Source: Stomorhina lunata (lineage: Eukaryota; Arthropoda; Insecta; Diptera; Rhiniidae). Taken from it: 64,000 nt of DNA. The DNA lies in NCBI GenBank assembly GCA_933228675.1, contig OW121744.1, positions 95,900,508 to 95,964,507 of the forward strand. The letters run 5' to 3'. The first letter of the stretch is position 1. Every line of letters begins with the position of its first letter. Positions 11,601-22,800 of this stretch are shown piece by piece. Below the pieces are notes generated by a model that saw nothing but the letters and a program-made list of their open reading frames with translations, was not told the origin of the DNA and made no database searches. The translations under genes were made by a program, and so were the position numbers.

Positions 11601-12496
11601 CTATTTGTATAGGAAATTTTTCAAAAATTTCCTATTTTTATAGGAAATTTTTCAAAAATTTCCTATTTTTATAGGAAATTTTTCAAAAATTTCCTATTTT
11701 TATAGGAAATTTTTCAAAAATTTCCTATTTTTATAGGAAATTTTTCAAAAATTTCCTATTTTTATAGGAAATTTTTCAAAAATTTCCTATTTTTATAGGA
11801 AATTTTTCAAAAATTTCCTATTTTTATAGGAAATTTTTCAAAAATTTCCTATTTTTATAGAAAATTTTTCAAAAATTTCCTATTTTTATAGGAATTTTTT
11901 CAAAAATTTACTATTTTTATAGGAAATTTTTCAAAAATTTCCTATTTTTATAAAAAAATTTTCAAAAATTTCCTATTTTTATAGGAAATTTTTCAAAAAT
12001 TTCCTATTTTTATAGGAAATTTTTCAAAAATTTCCTATTTTTATAGGAAATTTTTCAAAAATTTCCTATTTTTATAGGAAATTTTTCAAAAATTTCCTAT
12101 TTTTATAGGAAATTTTTCAAAAATTTCCTATTTTTATAGGAAATTTTTCAAAAATTTCCTATTTTTATAGGAAATTTTTCAAAAATTTCCTATTTTTATA
12201 GGAAATTTTTCAAAAATTTCCTATTTTTATAGGAAATTTTTCAAAAATTTCCTATTTTTATAGGAAATTTTTCAAAAATTTCCTATTTTTATAGGAATTT
12301 TTTCAAAAATTTCCTATTTTTATAGGTAATTTTTCAAAAATTTCCTATTTTTATAGGAAATTTTTCAAAAATTTCCTATTTTTATAGGAAATTTTTCAAA
12401 AATTTCCTATTTTTATAGGAAATTTTTCAAAAATTTCCTATTTTTATAGGAAATTTTTCAAAAATTTCCTATTTTTATAGGAAATTTTTCAAAAAT
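8627..12496. repeat. Satellite S1, 31-bp near-palindromic units, array 1
   Basis: About 125 units of 31 bp. Each unit is a 23-bp near-palindrome (AGGAAATTTTT-G-AAAAATTTCCT) plus the spacer TATAAAAAT. Strand is read from the central base (G or C) and from TATAAAAATA versus TATTTTTATA. By that test the array has five blocks: reverse 8627-8762, forward 8763-11195, reverse about 11196-11395, forward about 11396-11508, reverse about 11509-12496. The first junction is a perfect 20-bp palindrome at 8753-8772. The long forward block is nearly invariant (rare variants near 10352 and 10661), which indicates recent homogenisation. No coding content. Confidence 0.97.
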
Positions 12497-13110
12497 GTTA
12501 ATCGTGGTTTTAGTTCATTGCAAATTCGTTCAAAAATCCCCTAAATAAATCATTTCACTTTCCCTTAATCTATTCCTCCAAAAATATATGTATGTCTAAA
12601 TTTACAAACATTTTTTTTGCCAGACACCCAAACTTTGTTGTTCTATGTTAGAAATGATTACAATTTTTTTTCTCCAACTCGTAACTGTCACTTAAAAAAT
12701 ATATTCAAATAAGTTTTAAACACATATTTCTCTATTTTTCTTGAGTCACTTTTTATGGATTTTGTGTGAACTCAGAGGCTGTGTAAGTAAGTTTTAAGCT
12801 ATTTTTTTTTTTGAAATATTATCATACACTTGAATAACTAGACAGATACATCTAGAGAGTTTAAATAAATATTCAGAATAATTTGTTTGTTTTTATTTTT
12901 ATTAAAATAAAAACCAAAGAAAAAAAATTATCTTCTCAAGAAAAGTCAACATGGAAAAATTATGCAGAGTTGAGTTGTATTTAATGATTATTTCATAACT
13001 GCATATAAATTAGTTAAATATAGCAGAGATGAAAAAAGAGCCACTGTATTACAATGGAAATGTTAGTATTTAGAATAGAAAATGGTAAATAAATAGCAGG
13101 GTACTACTGA
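12497..13110. other. AT-rich spacer between satellites S1 and S2
   Basis: No gene or repeat that I can support. Confidence 0.5.
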
Positions 13111-14720
13111 GTGGGGGTTTATATAGTAAAATTCCCAATCGTGGATCTTTTTATAGCAAAATTCCCAATCGTGGGGGCTTATATAGTAAAATTCGCAATC
13201 GTGGAAATTTATATAGTAAAATTCCCAATCGTGGATCTTTATATAGTAAAATTCCCAATCGTGGATCTTTATATAGTAAAATTCCTAATCGTGGATCTTT
13301 ATATAGTAAAATTCCCAATCGTATAGGTTTATATAGTAAAATTTCCAATAGTGGATCTTTGGATAGTTAAAATTTTTAATCGTGGGATTTATATAGTAAA
13401 ATTCCCAATCGTGGAAATTTATATAGTAAAATTCCCAATCGTGGATCTTTATATAGTAAAATTCCCAATCGTGGATCTTTATATAGTAAAATTCCCAATC
13501 GTGGATATTTATATAGTAAAATTTCCAATCGTGGATCTTTATATATTAAAATTCCCAATAGTGGATCTTTAAATAGTAAAATTCCCAATCGTGAATCTTT
13601 ATATAGTAAAATTCCCCATCGTATAGGTTTATATAGTAAAATTCCCAATAGTGGGTCTTTATATAGTAAAGTTCCCAATCGTGGATCTTTATATAGTAAA
13701 ATTCCCAATAGTGTATCTTTATATAGTAAAATTCCCAATCGTGGATCTTTATATAGTAAAATTCCCAATCGTGGATCTTTATATAGTAAAATTCCCAATC
13801 GTGGATCTTTATATAGTAAAATTCCTAATCGTTGATCTTTATATAGTAAAATTTCCAATCGTGGATCTTTATATAGTAAAATTCCCAATCGTTGATCTTT
13901 ATATAGTAAAATTTCCAATCGTGGATCTTTATATAGTAAAATTCCCAATCGTATAGGCTTGTGTAGTAAAATTCCCAATCGTGGATCTTTATATAGTAAA
14001 ATTCCTAATCGTTGGTGTTTATATAGTAAACTTTCCAATCGTGGATCTTTATATAGTAAAATTCCCAATCGTGGATCTTTATATAATAAAATTCCTAATC
14101 GTGGGTGTTTATATAGTAAACTTTCCAATCGTGGATCTTTATATAGTAAAATTCCCAATCGTGGATCTTTATATAGTAAAATTTCCAATCGTGGATCTTT
14201 ATATAGTAAACTTTCCAATCGTGGATCTTTATATAGTAAAATTCCCAATCGTGGATCTTTATATATTTAGTAAAATTCCCAATCGTGGGTGTTTATATAG
14301 TAAACTTTCCAATCGTGGATCTTTATATAGTAAAATTCCCAATCGTGGATCTTTATATAGTAAAATTCCCAATCGTGGATCTTTATATAGTAAACTTTCC
14401 AATCGTTGATCTTTATATAGTAAAATTCCCAATCGTGGATCTTTATATAGTAAAATTCCCAATCGTGGATCTTTATATAGTAAACTTTCCAATCGTGGAT
14501 CTTTATATAGTAAAATTCCCAATCGTGGATCTTTATATAATAAAATTCCTAATCGTGGGTGTTTATATAGTAAACTTTCCAATCGTGGATCTTTATATAG
14601 TAAAATTCCCAATCGTGGATCTTTATATAGTAAAATTCCCAATCGTGGATGTTTATATAGTAAAATTCCCAATCGTGGATCTTTATATATTTAGTAAAAT
14701 TCCCAATCGTGGGGGTTTAT
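13111..14720 (+). repeat. Satellite S2, 30-bp units with 90-bp higher-order pattern
   Basis: Units read ATATAGTAAAATTCCCAATC followed by GTGGATCTTT. Because 30 is divisible by three, several frames stay open on both strands and translate as 10-residue repeats (IVKFPIVDLY on plus, GILLYKDPRL on minus); these are not genes. From about 14000 to 14660 a CTTTCC variant recurs every third unit (14026, 14116, 14206, then about 14301, 14391, 14481, 14571), a 90-bp higher-order period. A variant with 4 extra bases (ATATATTTAG) occurs at 14261 and 14685, 424 bp apart, marking a larger duplicated block of 14 units. Confidence 0.96.
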
Positions 14721-16300
14721 ATAGTAAATTTTTAATCGTGGGTCTACATACAGTAAAATTTTTAATCGTGGGTCTACATACAGTAAAATTTTTAATAGTG
14801 GGTCTTTATATAGTAAAATTTCTAATCGTGGGTCTTTATTTAGTCAAATATCTAATAGTAGGTCTTTACATAGTAAACTTTTCAATAGAAGGTCTTCATA
14901 AGGTCAAATTTTGATCATGGGTCTGTATATATATGGTCAAGTTTTTAATCATATGTCTTTATATAGTTAAGTTTTTAATCATATGTCTTTATATAGTAAA
15001 GTTTTTAATGATATGTCTTTATATAGTAAAATTTCTGATCGAAAATCTTTAAATAATCAAATTTTCAATCGTAGGCTTTATATAGTAAAATTTTCTATTT
15101 GTTTGTTTTTATAGTGAAATTTTCTAATCGTTTGTTTTTATAGTCAAATTTCCAACCCTAGGTCTTTGTAGAGTAAAAATTTTTAATCGTGGGACTTATA
15201 TAGTCAAATTTCTAATCGAAGGTCTAATCAAATTTCTAATTCTAGGTCTTTATATAGTCCAATTTCAAATCGTGGGGGTTCATATAGTCAAATTTTTTGT
15301 CGTACATCTTTATTTAGTCAAATACCCAAATTTAATCGTAGGTCCAATTGTCGGACTTTATATAGTCAAATTTTTAATCTTAGGTCTTTATATAGTCAAA
15401 TTGAAAACCTTCGGACTTTATATAGTAAAATTTATATAAGTAGGTATTTATACAGTCAAATTTCCAAACGTAGCTCCTTGTAGTCAAAATATCTTATCGT
15501 ATATCTTTCTGTAGTCAAAATTCGAAATCGTAGGTCTTAGGTTAAAATCAATCGTGGGGGTTTATATAGTAAAATTTCTAATCGTGGGTCTTTATTTAGT
15601 AAAATTTCTAATCGTGGGTCTTTATTTAGTCAAATATCTAATAGTAGGTCTTTACATAGTAAACTTTTCAATAGAACGTCTTCATAAAGTCAAATTTTGA
15701 TCATGGGTCTATATATATATGGTCAAGTTTTTAATCATATGTCTTTATATAGTAAAGTTTTTAATCATATGTCTTTATATAGTAAAATTTCTGATCGAAA
15801 ATCTTTAAATAATCAAATTTTCAATCGTAGGCTTTATATAGTAAAATTTTCTATTCGTTTGTTTTTATAGTGAAATTTTCTAATCGTTTGTCTTTATAGT
15901 CAAATTTCCAACCCTAGGTCTTTGTAGAGTAAAAATTTTTAATCGTGGGACTTATATAGTCAAATTTCTAATCGAAGGTCTAATCAAATTTCTAATTCTA
16001 GGTCTTTATATAGTCCAATTTCAAATCGTGGGGGTTCATATAATCAAATTTTTTGTCGTACATCTTTATATAGTCAAATACCCAAATTTAATCGTAGGTC
16101 CAATTGTCGGACTTTATATTCAAATTTTTAATCTTAGGTCTTTATATAGTCAAATTTAAAACCTTCGGACTTTATATAGTAAAATTTATATAAGTAGGTA
16201 TTTATATAGTCAAATTTCCAAACGTAGCTCCTTATAGTCAAAATATCTTATCGTATATCTTTCTGTAGTCAAAATTCAAAATCGTAGGTCTTAGGTTAGG
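14721..16300 (+). repeat. Degenerate S2-derived zone with a 786-bp tandem duplication
   Basis: Units decay to variants of AATCGTAGGTCTTTATATAG plus TCAAATTTC. The whole degenerate series occurs twice: for example TTGATCATGGGTCT at about 14912 recurs at about 15698, and the later markers CCAACCCTAGGTCTTTG and GGGACTTATATAGTC repeat in the same order. The two copies differ by point changes and small indels, so the duplication is later than most of the decay but not brand new. Confidence 0.85.
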
Positions 16301-16407
16301 TTTATAATGGGGAGACTTGGAGACCCTTTGAGTCTATTGCAATCCTTCCTAGACAGAAAATGGAGTTAAGAAGAAGTTTGAAAAATGTTTTAGCCATGTA
16401 AGTCCAA
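16301..16407. other. Flank of the non-LTR remnant
   Basis: GC-richer sequence (GGGGAGACTTGGAGACCC) directly downstream, on the minus strand, of the retrotransposon remnant. It could be its 3' untranslated part; this is inferred from position only. Confidence 0.3.
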
Positions 16408-16750
16408 CTATAAAGCCTGCGCCATCACTTTGTTTACAATGCTAGATTTTTTGAAGTTCGTGAGATCTGCTGCCAAGAAATTTAAGCCTCTAATGTGTTC
16501 AAGCGGTTTGTTGTCTGAACAGAATCTGCAAATGCCCGAAATTCGTCCATTCCATCTGCTCCGCCTGGAGTTTAAGGCAAAAAAAAAAAACACCTAAATT
16601 GATAACTATATCTATCTTAGATCCATCTGAGCAGATGGAGATGCCTAGAAAAGACAATGTATAAGTACAATTAAACCATTTGGTTCTATCAACTCTAATG
16701 TAGGTTCCAACTATCCCAAATTTTTCTTTTAATATATTTTTGCTCTCCAC
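16408..16750 (-). pseudogene. Non-LTR retrotransposon ORF2 remnant (RNase H and C-terminal zinc knuckle)
   Basis: Two overlapping minus-strand frames together resemble the 3' end of an R1/Jockey-type ORF2. The upstream frame (16750 down to about 16590) has FLGISICSDGSKID..NLGVF, like the TDGSK...G.GV motif at the start of RNase H. The downstream frame (about 16590 down to 16408) has ISGICRFCSDNKPLEHI, like the CRFC...ETxEHI zinc-knuckle motif that follows RNase H in such proteins. The frames meet at an A-run on the plus strand (about 16579-16590). The rest of RNase H is missing between the two motifs, so a deletion as well as a frameshift is needed to explain it. Motif matches are short; the class is likely but not certain. 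Confidence 0.5.
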
Positions 16751-17729
16751 TGTCCCATGTAAATTGTATAGTTTACCCTACTAAATAACAATTTGTAGTC
16801 AATTTTCTCTGTTGTTGTTATAATTTTAAATTTAAATGAAAGAAAAAAACTTTTTTTCAAAAATCTACATTTAAATCCCTTGAATTTTCAAATGCTGCTG
16901 AGATACAATTCATCTGCATAACTTGGGCATATTAAAGAGTCTCTTCATATGTCCGGAGCTCAATAGTTGTCTATAAACTCTTACAAACATAAGACTAATA
17001 GATATCAAACTAAGATAGAAAGATAGATTTTTGTATAATAGTTTTCTTCTTTAATTTTTTTCATATTTTAAAGAAGATGCATTTAATTAAGAGCATTACT
17101 AATTAAGGTCAAAACATAATTTAAATACAATTTCAAACATTTAAGCTCCATGAAAAATTTATAGACTTTAAACATATTTAAGAGAAAAAAAAATTTCAAG
17201 ATTTTTTGGGAAAAGATATGAAATTCTTAGACAAATTAAAAAGAAATGTTTAATAAATGGTTTAAAATTTAAAGCCTTAATAAAATTTTATATACTAAAT
17301 ATTTGTGGGGAATTTAATGAAAATCTCTTTTTATGGATAATTTGATTTATATTAAGAGCCTTAGTAATTTTCCTTTTATAAAGAAAACCCCCTTCTTTAA
17401 AATATGACAAGGAATTAGTGAAAAAGTTAAAAAGGTTTCCCTCTTTTTAGTATCAAAAAATATTCTTCTACAAAATTCTACATAACTTTTAGATCAGCCA
17501 AGGGTAAAAATTGAATAGAAAAATACATAAAAATACTTTTACACTCCTGATTTTTACAAACTCTCCACAAAAAATACTTCCATTGGCGACCTCATCAATA
17601 TTCTATAGTCTTTTAATAAAAGTCAATTAATTTTGTAAAGTCGTTTAGGCTTAATATTCAAAACAAATAAACTCAAATACCAGCTAACTTTAGAAATATT
17701 AAGCTAAGTTCAGACTAAGACTTACTCAA
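16751..17729. other. AT-rich stretch, no gene seen
   Basis: No supportable gene, repeat or RNA. Confidence 0.5.
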
Positions 17730-17935
17730 ATGGCCTATCGAAAATTAATCGTATCAACTTAGAAACCTCCGTCAGCCCATGCGCAACAATTTTGTTAAAG
17801 ATCATAGCATGATCAAATGCACTGTTTATGATTTAATTCATTTGAATTAATTTTCAGTGGCGCCACCTTTCGGAAATTGGTCATACCAACTTAGAAACCT
17901 TCTTCAGCTCATGCGCAACAACTTTTATAAAGATC
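17730..17935 (-). repeat. Inverted fragment related to the 132-bp units
   Basis: Carries CATGCGCAACAATTTTGTTAAAGATCATAGCATGATCAAATGC-like sequence on the plus strand, the reverse complement of the repeated phrases at 2940-3467 (GATCATGCTATGATCTTTAG, AAGTTGTTGCGCATGAG), with a GTGGCGCCAC block. About one and a half units. Confidence 0.75.
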
Positions 17936-18680
17936 ATAATTTACTATTTATTATTCTTCCTAGAGTAAATATAAAAAATTTCCATGGATTTTATAAACTC
18001 TTATATATTTTTTTAAGAGTTTATAAAATCCATGGAAATTTTTTAGTAATTTGTTACAAAATATGTAATATAAGAAGAACCGCTCGGCCGATTTTGAGTA
18101 AACTTCACATAAAACATCTAGTAGTTAGTCGCAATAATATATATGGAAAACTACCTTAAAATGGAAAAACTACAATATATGGAAACTACAATATATTCTT
18201 CAATATGTAAATATAAAAAATTTCCATGGTTTTTAAAAACTCTTATATAATTTTAAGTTTATAAAATCCATGGAAATTTTTTAGTAATTTATTACAAAAT
18301 ATGTAATAAATGAAGAACCGCTCTACCGATTTTGAGTAAACTTCACATAAAGCATCTACTAGATAGTCGGAACAAACCCTGAACATTTGGTTTGTAAAGG
18401 TGAGCCCGTTCTTAAGTTTACTATTTACTATTCTTTTTAGAGTTTATACAATAGAAACTACAATATATTATACAAAATGTAAATATAAAAAATTTCCATG
18501 GATTTTATAAACTTAAAAAAAATAGTAAGTAATTTGTTAGAAAATATAAAATAAATGAAGAACCGCTCGACCGATTTTGAGTAAACTTCACATAAACCAT
18601 TTACTAGATAGTCGGAATATAGTCTGATTTGTAAAGGTGAGCCCGTTCTTGAGTTATAAAGTAACAACGAAAAGTTGCAC
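17936..18680 (+). repeat. Three tandem units carrying a long hairpin
   Basis: Each unit runs from TTACTATTTATTATTCTT-like sequence through a hairpin to GAAGAACCGCTC..CCGATTTTGAG and AGTCGG. Left hairpin arms start at 17973, 18215 and 18487, so spacing is 242 and 272 bp. The first hairpin is a perfect 31-bp stem (17973-18003 with 18014-18044) around a 10-base loop. The second has mismatches and a shortened right arm (18254-18282). The third keeps only the left arm. Open frames at 17857-18159 and 18458-18667 fall in this repeat and are not supported as genes. Confidence 0.88.
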
Positions 18681-19805
18681 TTCTTAGCACACTACTTTAA
18701 TGGGTCTTAAGGTAGCTAACCAGATGATACTATGAGGAGGTCAGTGTCCACAGTTGTGACGAGGGCTACACCAAGATAGGTCTGGGCTTTCCTTGTTAAA
18801 GAAGATCAGAACCGTTGCTTGGCATTAAATACCCCCTACAACACCCAAGACTAAGACTAATACAGTGAAATATACAAATTAAACTATGTTAGTATAGTAC
18901 GGAACATCAACAATTTTCAATACAATCTAATCCGAAAAAAAATTGTTTTAATTAAAACATTAAATATTTAGTTAGTCTGAACCAAGCCCTAGCCATTTAT
19001 TAACTACCAACTTAGTAACCTTGACAAGAAAATCTTCAAAGTATGAATATTCAATTGAAAAAAGATATAATTATCAGGTCATTAAATAAATAATAAAAAC
19101 AATATTCTTGAGTTGTTAATGAAAAAAAGGCTTTTATTTTTTTGACCCACTTCTCTTTGTTTTTTAAGTAAAAAAGTTAAGTCGTTATTAAATATTTACT
19201 ATAATGGAATAATTAGTTATCCATTGTCTGGGAATTTTGATTCTAAATAAATATATAATTTGCTAAAATTGTTTACCTATACTTGTATAAAGTTAACACA
19301 GTGGAAACATTTATTATTAATTATTGTCTAATATTGAAACGTCTGTCATTTAAACCCTTTTAAAACGGTTTTGTTCTATATTTAAAAAAAAAACACTTGT
19401 TTTCTAACTAAATTGTAGGATAATTAAATAATCGTCGCAGTTGTTAAAAAAACAAATTATTTAGAAATTGCAGCCCTAAATTATTCAAAAACTTATATGA
19501 ATTCTTGGTATAACACATTTTTTTTTTGTTGCTGAAAAATGTCACTTGCCTGAAAAGGATATCTGTTCAAAATATTGTCCCGTAATAAATGTCTTACGAT
19601 AAAAAAAATCGTTATTTTGAACTTTTGTAAAAAAAAGTTCACTGAAACACCTAAATCGTTCTAAGTGGATGACAACAGTTAGATATAGTCTACTGTCTGC
19701 ACGCTTCTGATATATTCAAGTAGAACTACTCATTTTTATTGGCCTTGACACTCTTCACATCAGCATCTCTTTTGAGAGAGAGTACAGGTAGATTATGACC
19801 AGGAG
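18681..19805. other. Intergenic stretch, no gene seen
   Basis: Around 18710-18850 the sequence is GC-richer (GACGAGGGCTACACCAAGAT, CAGAACCGTTGCTTGGC) and may be an old transposon fragment, but I cannot place it. The rest is AT-rich without features. Confidence 0.4.
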
Positions 19806-19862
19806 TAGGCAGCCCATACCACCAGGAGCCGAAGACTTTTTGTAATTTTTGTCAATATCACG
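19806..19862 (+). repeat. Short dispersed repeat, copy 1
   Basis: Reads GGCAGCCCATACCACCAGGA then GCCGAAGACTTTTTGTAAT, and ends in ATCACGA. It matches 61264-61325 with few changes. The second S1 array starts immediately after it. Confidence 0.7.
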
Positions 19863-22800
19863 AAATTTTTGAAAAATTTCCTATAAAATAGGAAATTTTT
19901 GAAAAATTTCCTATAAAATAGGAAATTTCTGAAAAATTTCCTATAAAATAGGAAATTTTTACAAAATTTCCTATAAAATAGGATTGTTTACAAAATTTCC
20001 TATAAAATAGGAAATTTTCACAAAATTTCCTATAAAATAGGAAATTTTTACAAAATTTCCTATAAAATAGGAAAAATTTTCTATAAAAATAGGAAATTTT
20101 TGAAAAATTTCCTATAAAAATAGGAAATTTTTGAAAATTTTCCTATAAAAATAGGAAATTTTTGAAAAATTTCCTATAAAAATAGGAAATTTTTGAAAAA
20201 TTTCCTATAAAAATAGGAAATTTTTGAAAAATTTCCTATAAAAATAGGAAATTTTTGAAAAATTTCCTATAAAAATAGGAAATTTTTGAAAAATTTCCTA
20301 TAAAAATAGGAAATTTTTGAAAAATTTCCTATAAAAATAGGAAATTTTTGAAAAATTTCCTATAAAAATAGGAAATTTTTGAAAAATTTCCTATAAAAAT
20401 AGGAAATTTTTGAAAAATTTCCTATAAAAATAGGAAATTTTTGAAAAATTTCCTATAAAAATAGGAAATTTTTGAAAAATTTCCTATAAAAATAGGAAAT
20501 TTTTGAAAAATTTCCTATAAAAATAGGAAATTTTTGAAAAATTTCCTATAAAAATAGGAAATTTTTGAAAAATTTCCTATAAAAATAGGAAATTTTTGAA
20601 AAATTTCCTATAAAAATAGAAAATTTTTGAAAAATTTCCTATAAAAATAGGAAATTTTTGAAAAATTTCCTATAAAAATAGGAAATTTTTGAAAAATTTC
20701 CTATAAAAATAGGAAATTTTTGAAAAATTTCCTATAAAAATAGGAAATTTTTGAAAAATTTCCTATAAAAATAGGAAATTTTTGAAAAATTTCCTATAAA
20801 AATAGGAAATTTTTGAAAAATTTCCTATAAAAATAGGAAATTTTTGAAAAATTTCCTATAAAAATAGGAAATTTTTGAAAAATTTCCTATAAAAATAGGA
20901 AATTTTTGAAAAATTTCCTATAAAAATAGGAAATTTTTGAAAAATTTCCTATAAAAATAGGAAATTTTTGAAAAATTTCCTATAAAAATAGGAAATTTTT
21001 GAAAAATTTCCTATAAAAATAGGAAATTTTTGAAAAATTTCCTATAAAAATAGGAAATTTTTGAAAAATTTCCTATAAAAATAGGAAATTTTTGAAAAAT
21101 TTCCTATAAAAATAGGAAATTTTTGAAAAATTTCCTATAAAAATAGGAAATTTTTGAAAAATTTCCTATAAAAATAGGAAATTTTTGAAAAATTTCCTAT
21201 AAAAATAAGAAATTTTTGAAAAATTTCCTATAAAAATAGGAAATTTTTGAAAAATTTCCTATAAAAATAGGAAATTTTTGAAAAATTTCCTTTAAAAATA
21301 GGAAATTTTTGAAAAATTTCCTATAAAAATAGAAAATTTTTGAAAAATTTCCTATAAAAATAGGAAATTTTTGAAAAAATCCTATAAAAATAGAAAATTT
21401 TTGAAAAATTTCCTATAAAAATAGAAAATTTTTGAAAAATTTCCTATAAAAATAGGAAATTTTTGAAAAATTTCCTATAAAAATAGGAAATTTTTGAAAA
21501 ATTTCCTATAAAAATAGGAAATTTTTGAAAAATTTCCTATAAAAATAGGAAATTTTTGAAAAATTTCCTATAAAAATAGGAAATTTTTGAAAAATTTCCT
21601 ATAAAAATAGGAAATTTTTGAAAAATTTCCTATAAAAATAGGAAATTTTTGAAAAATTTCCTATAAAAATAGGAAATTTTTGAAAAATTTCCTATATAAA
21701 TAGGAAATTTTTGAAAAATTTCCTATAAAAATAGGAAATTTTTGAAAAATTTCCTATAAAATAGAAAATTTTTAAAAAATTTCCTATAAAAATATGAAAT
21801 TTTTGAAAAATTTTCTATAAAAATATGTCAATTTTGAAAAATTTCCTGTAAAAATATGAAATTTTTGAAAAATTTCCTACAAAAATAGGAAATTTTTGAA
21901 AAATTTCTTACAAAAATTGGAAATTTTTGAAAAATTTCTTACAAAAATAGGAAATTTTTGAAAAATTTCCTATAAAAATAAGAAATTTAAAAAAAAATTT
22001 CCTATAAAAATAACAAATTTTTGAGAATTTTAAAGATAAGAAATTGTTGAAAAATTTGCTATAAAAATAAGAAAGTTTTGAATAATTTCCTATAAAAATT
22101 AGACATTTTTGAAGATAAACAATACAAATAAGAAATTCTTGAAAAATTTTGTATAAAAATTGGAAATTTTTAAAAAATTTCCTACAAGAATAAGAATTTT
22201 TTGAAAACTTTCTTATAAAATAAGAAATTTTTGAAAACTTTCTTATAAAATAAGAAATTTTTGAAAATATTCTTATAAAATAAGAAATTTTTGAAAACTT
22301 TCTTATAAAATAAGAAATTTTTCAAATATTTGTTATACAAATCAGAAATTTTTGAAAAAATTCCTCTATAAATAAGAAATTTTTGAAAAATTTGTTATAA
22401 AAATAAGACATTTTTCAAAAATTTCCTATAAAAATAGGAAATTTTTGAAAAATTTCCTATAAAAATAAAAAATGAGAAATTTTTAAAAATTTCTTGTAAA
22501 AAATAAATTTTTGAAAAATTTTCTATACAAAAATTTTCTATAATAAATGTATTTAAAGCTTTTTTATACAAAAATTTTTAAATATGAAATTTTTGAAAAA
22601 TTTCCTATAAAAATAGGAAATTTTTGAAAAATTTCTTACAAAAATTGGAAATTTTTGAAAAATTTCTTAAAAAAATAGGAAATTTTTGAAAAATTTCCTA
22701 TAAAAATAAGAAATTTAAAAAAAAAATTTCCTATAAAAATAACAAATTTTTGAGAAATTTAAATATAAGAAATTGTTGAAAAATTTGCTATAAAAATAAG

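Noticed and set aside
8627..12496. CRISPR-like array of 31-bp repeats
   Set aside because: No distinct spacers: units are contiguous and near-palindromic, and the DNA is eukaryotic satellite.
13376..14914. Long open frames (up to 290 codons) with repeated GILLYKDPRL or IVKFPIVDLY peptides
   Set aside because: They are translations of the 30-bp S2 satellite on both strands and in several frames; the unit length is a multiple of three, which keeps frames open.
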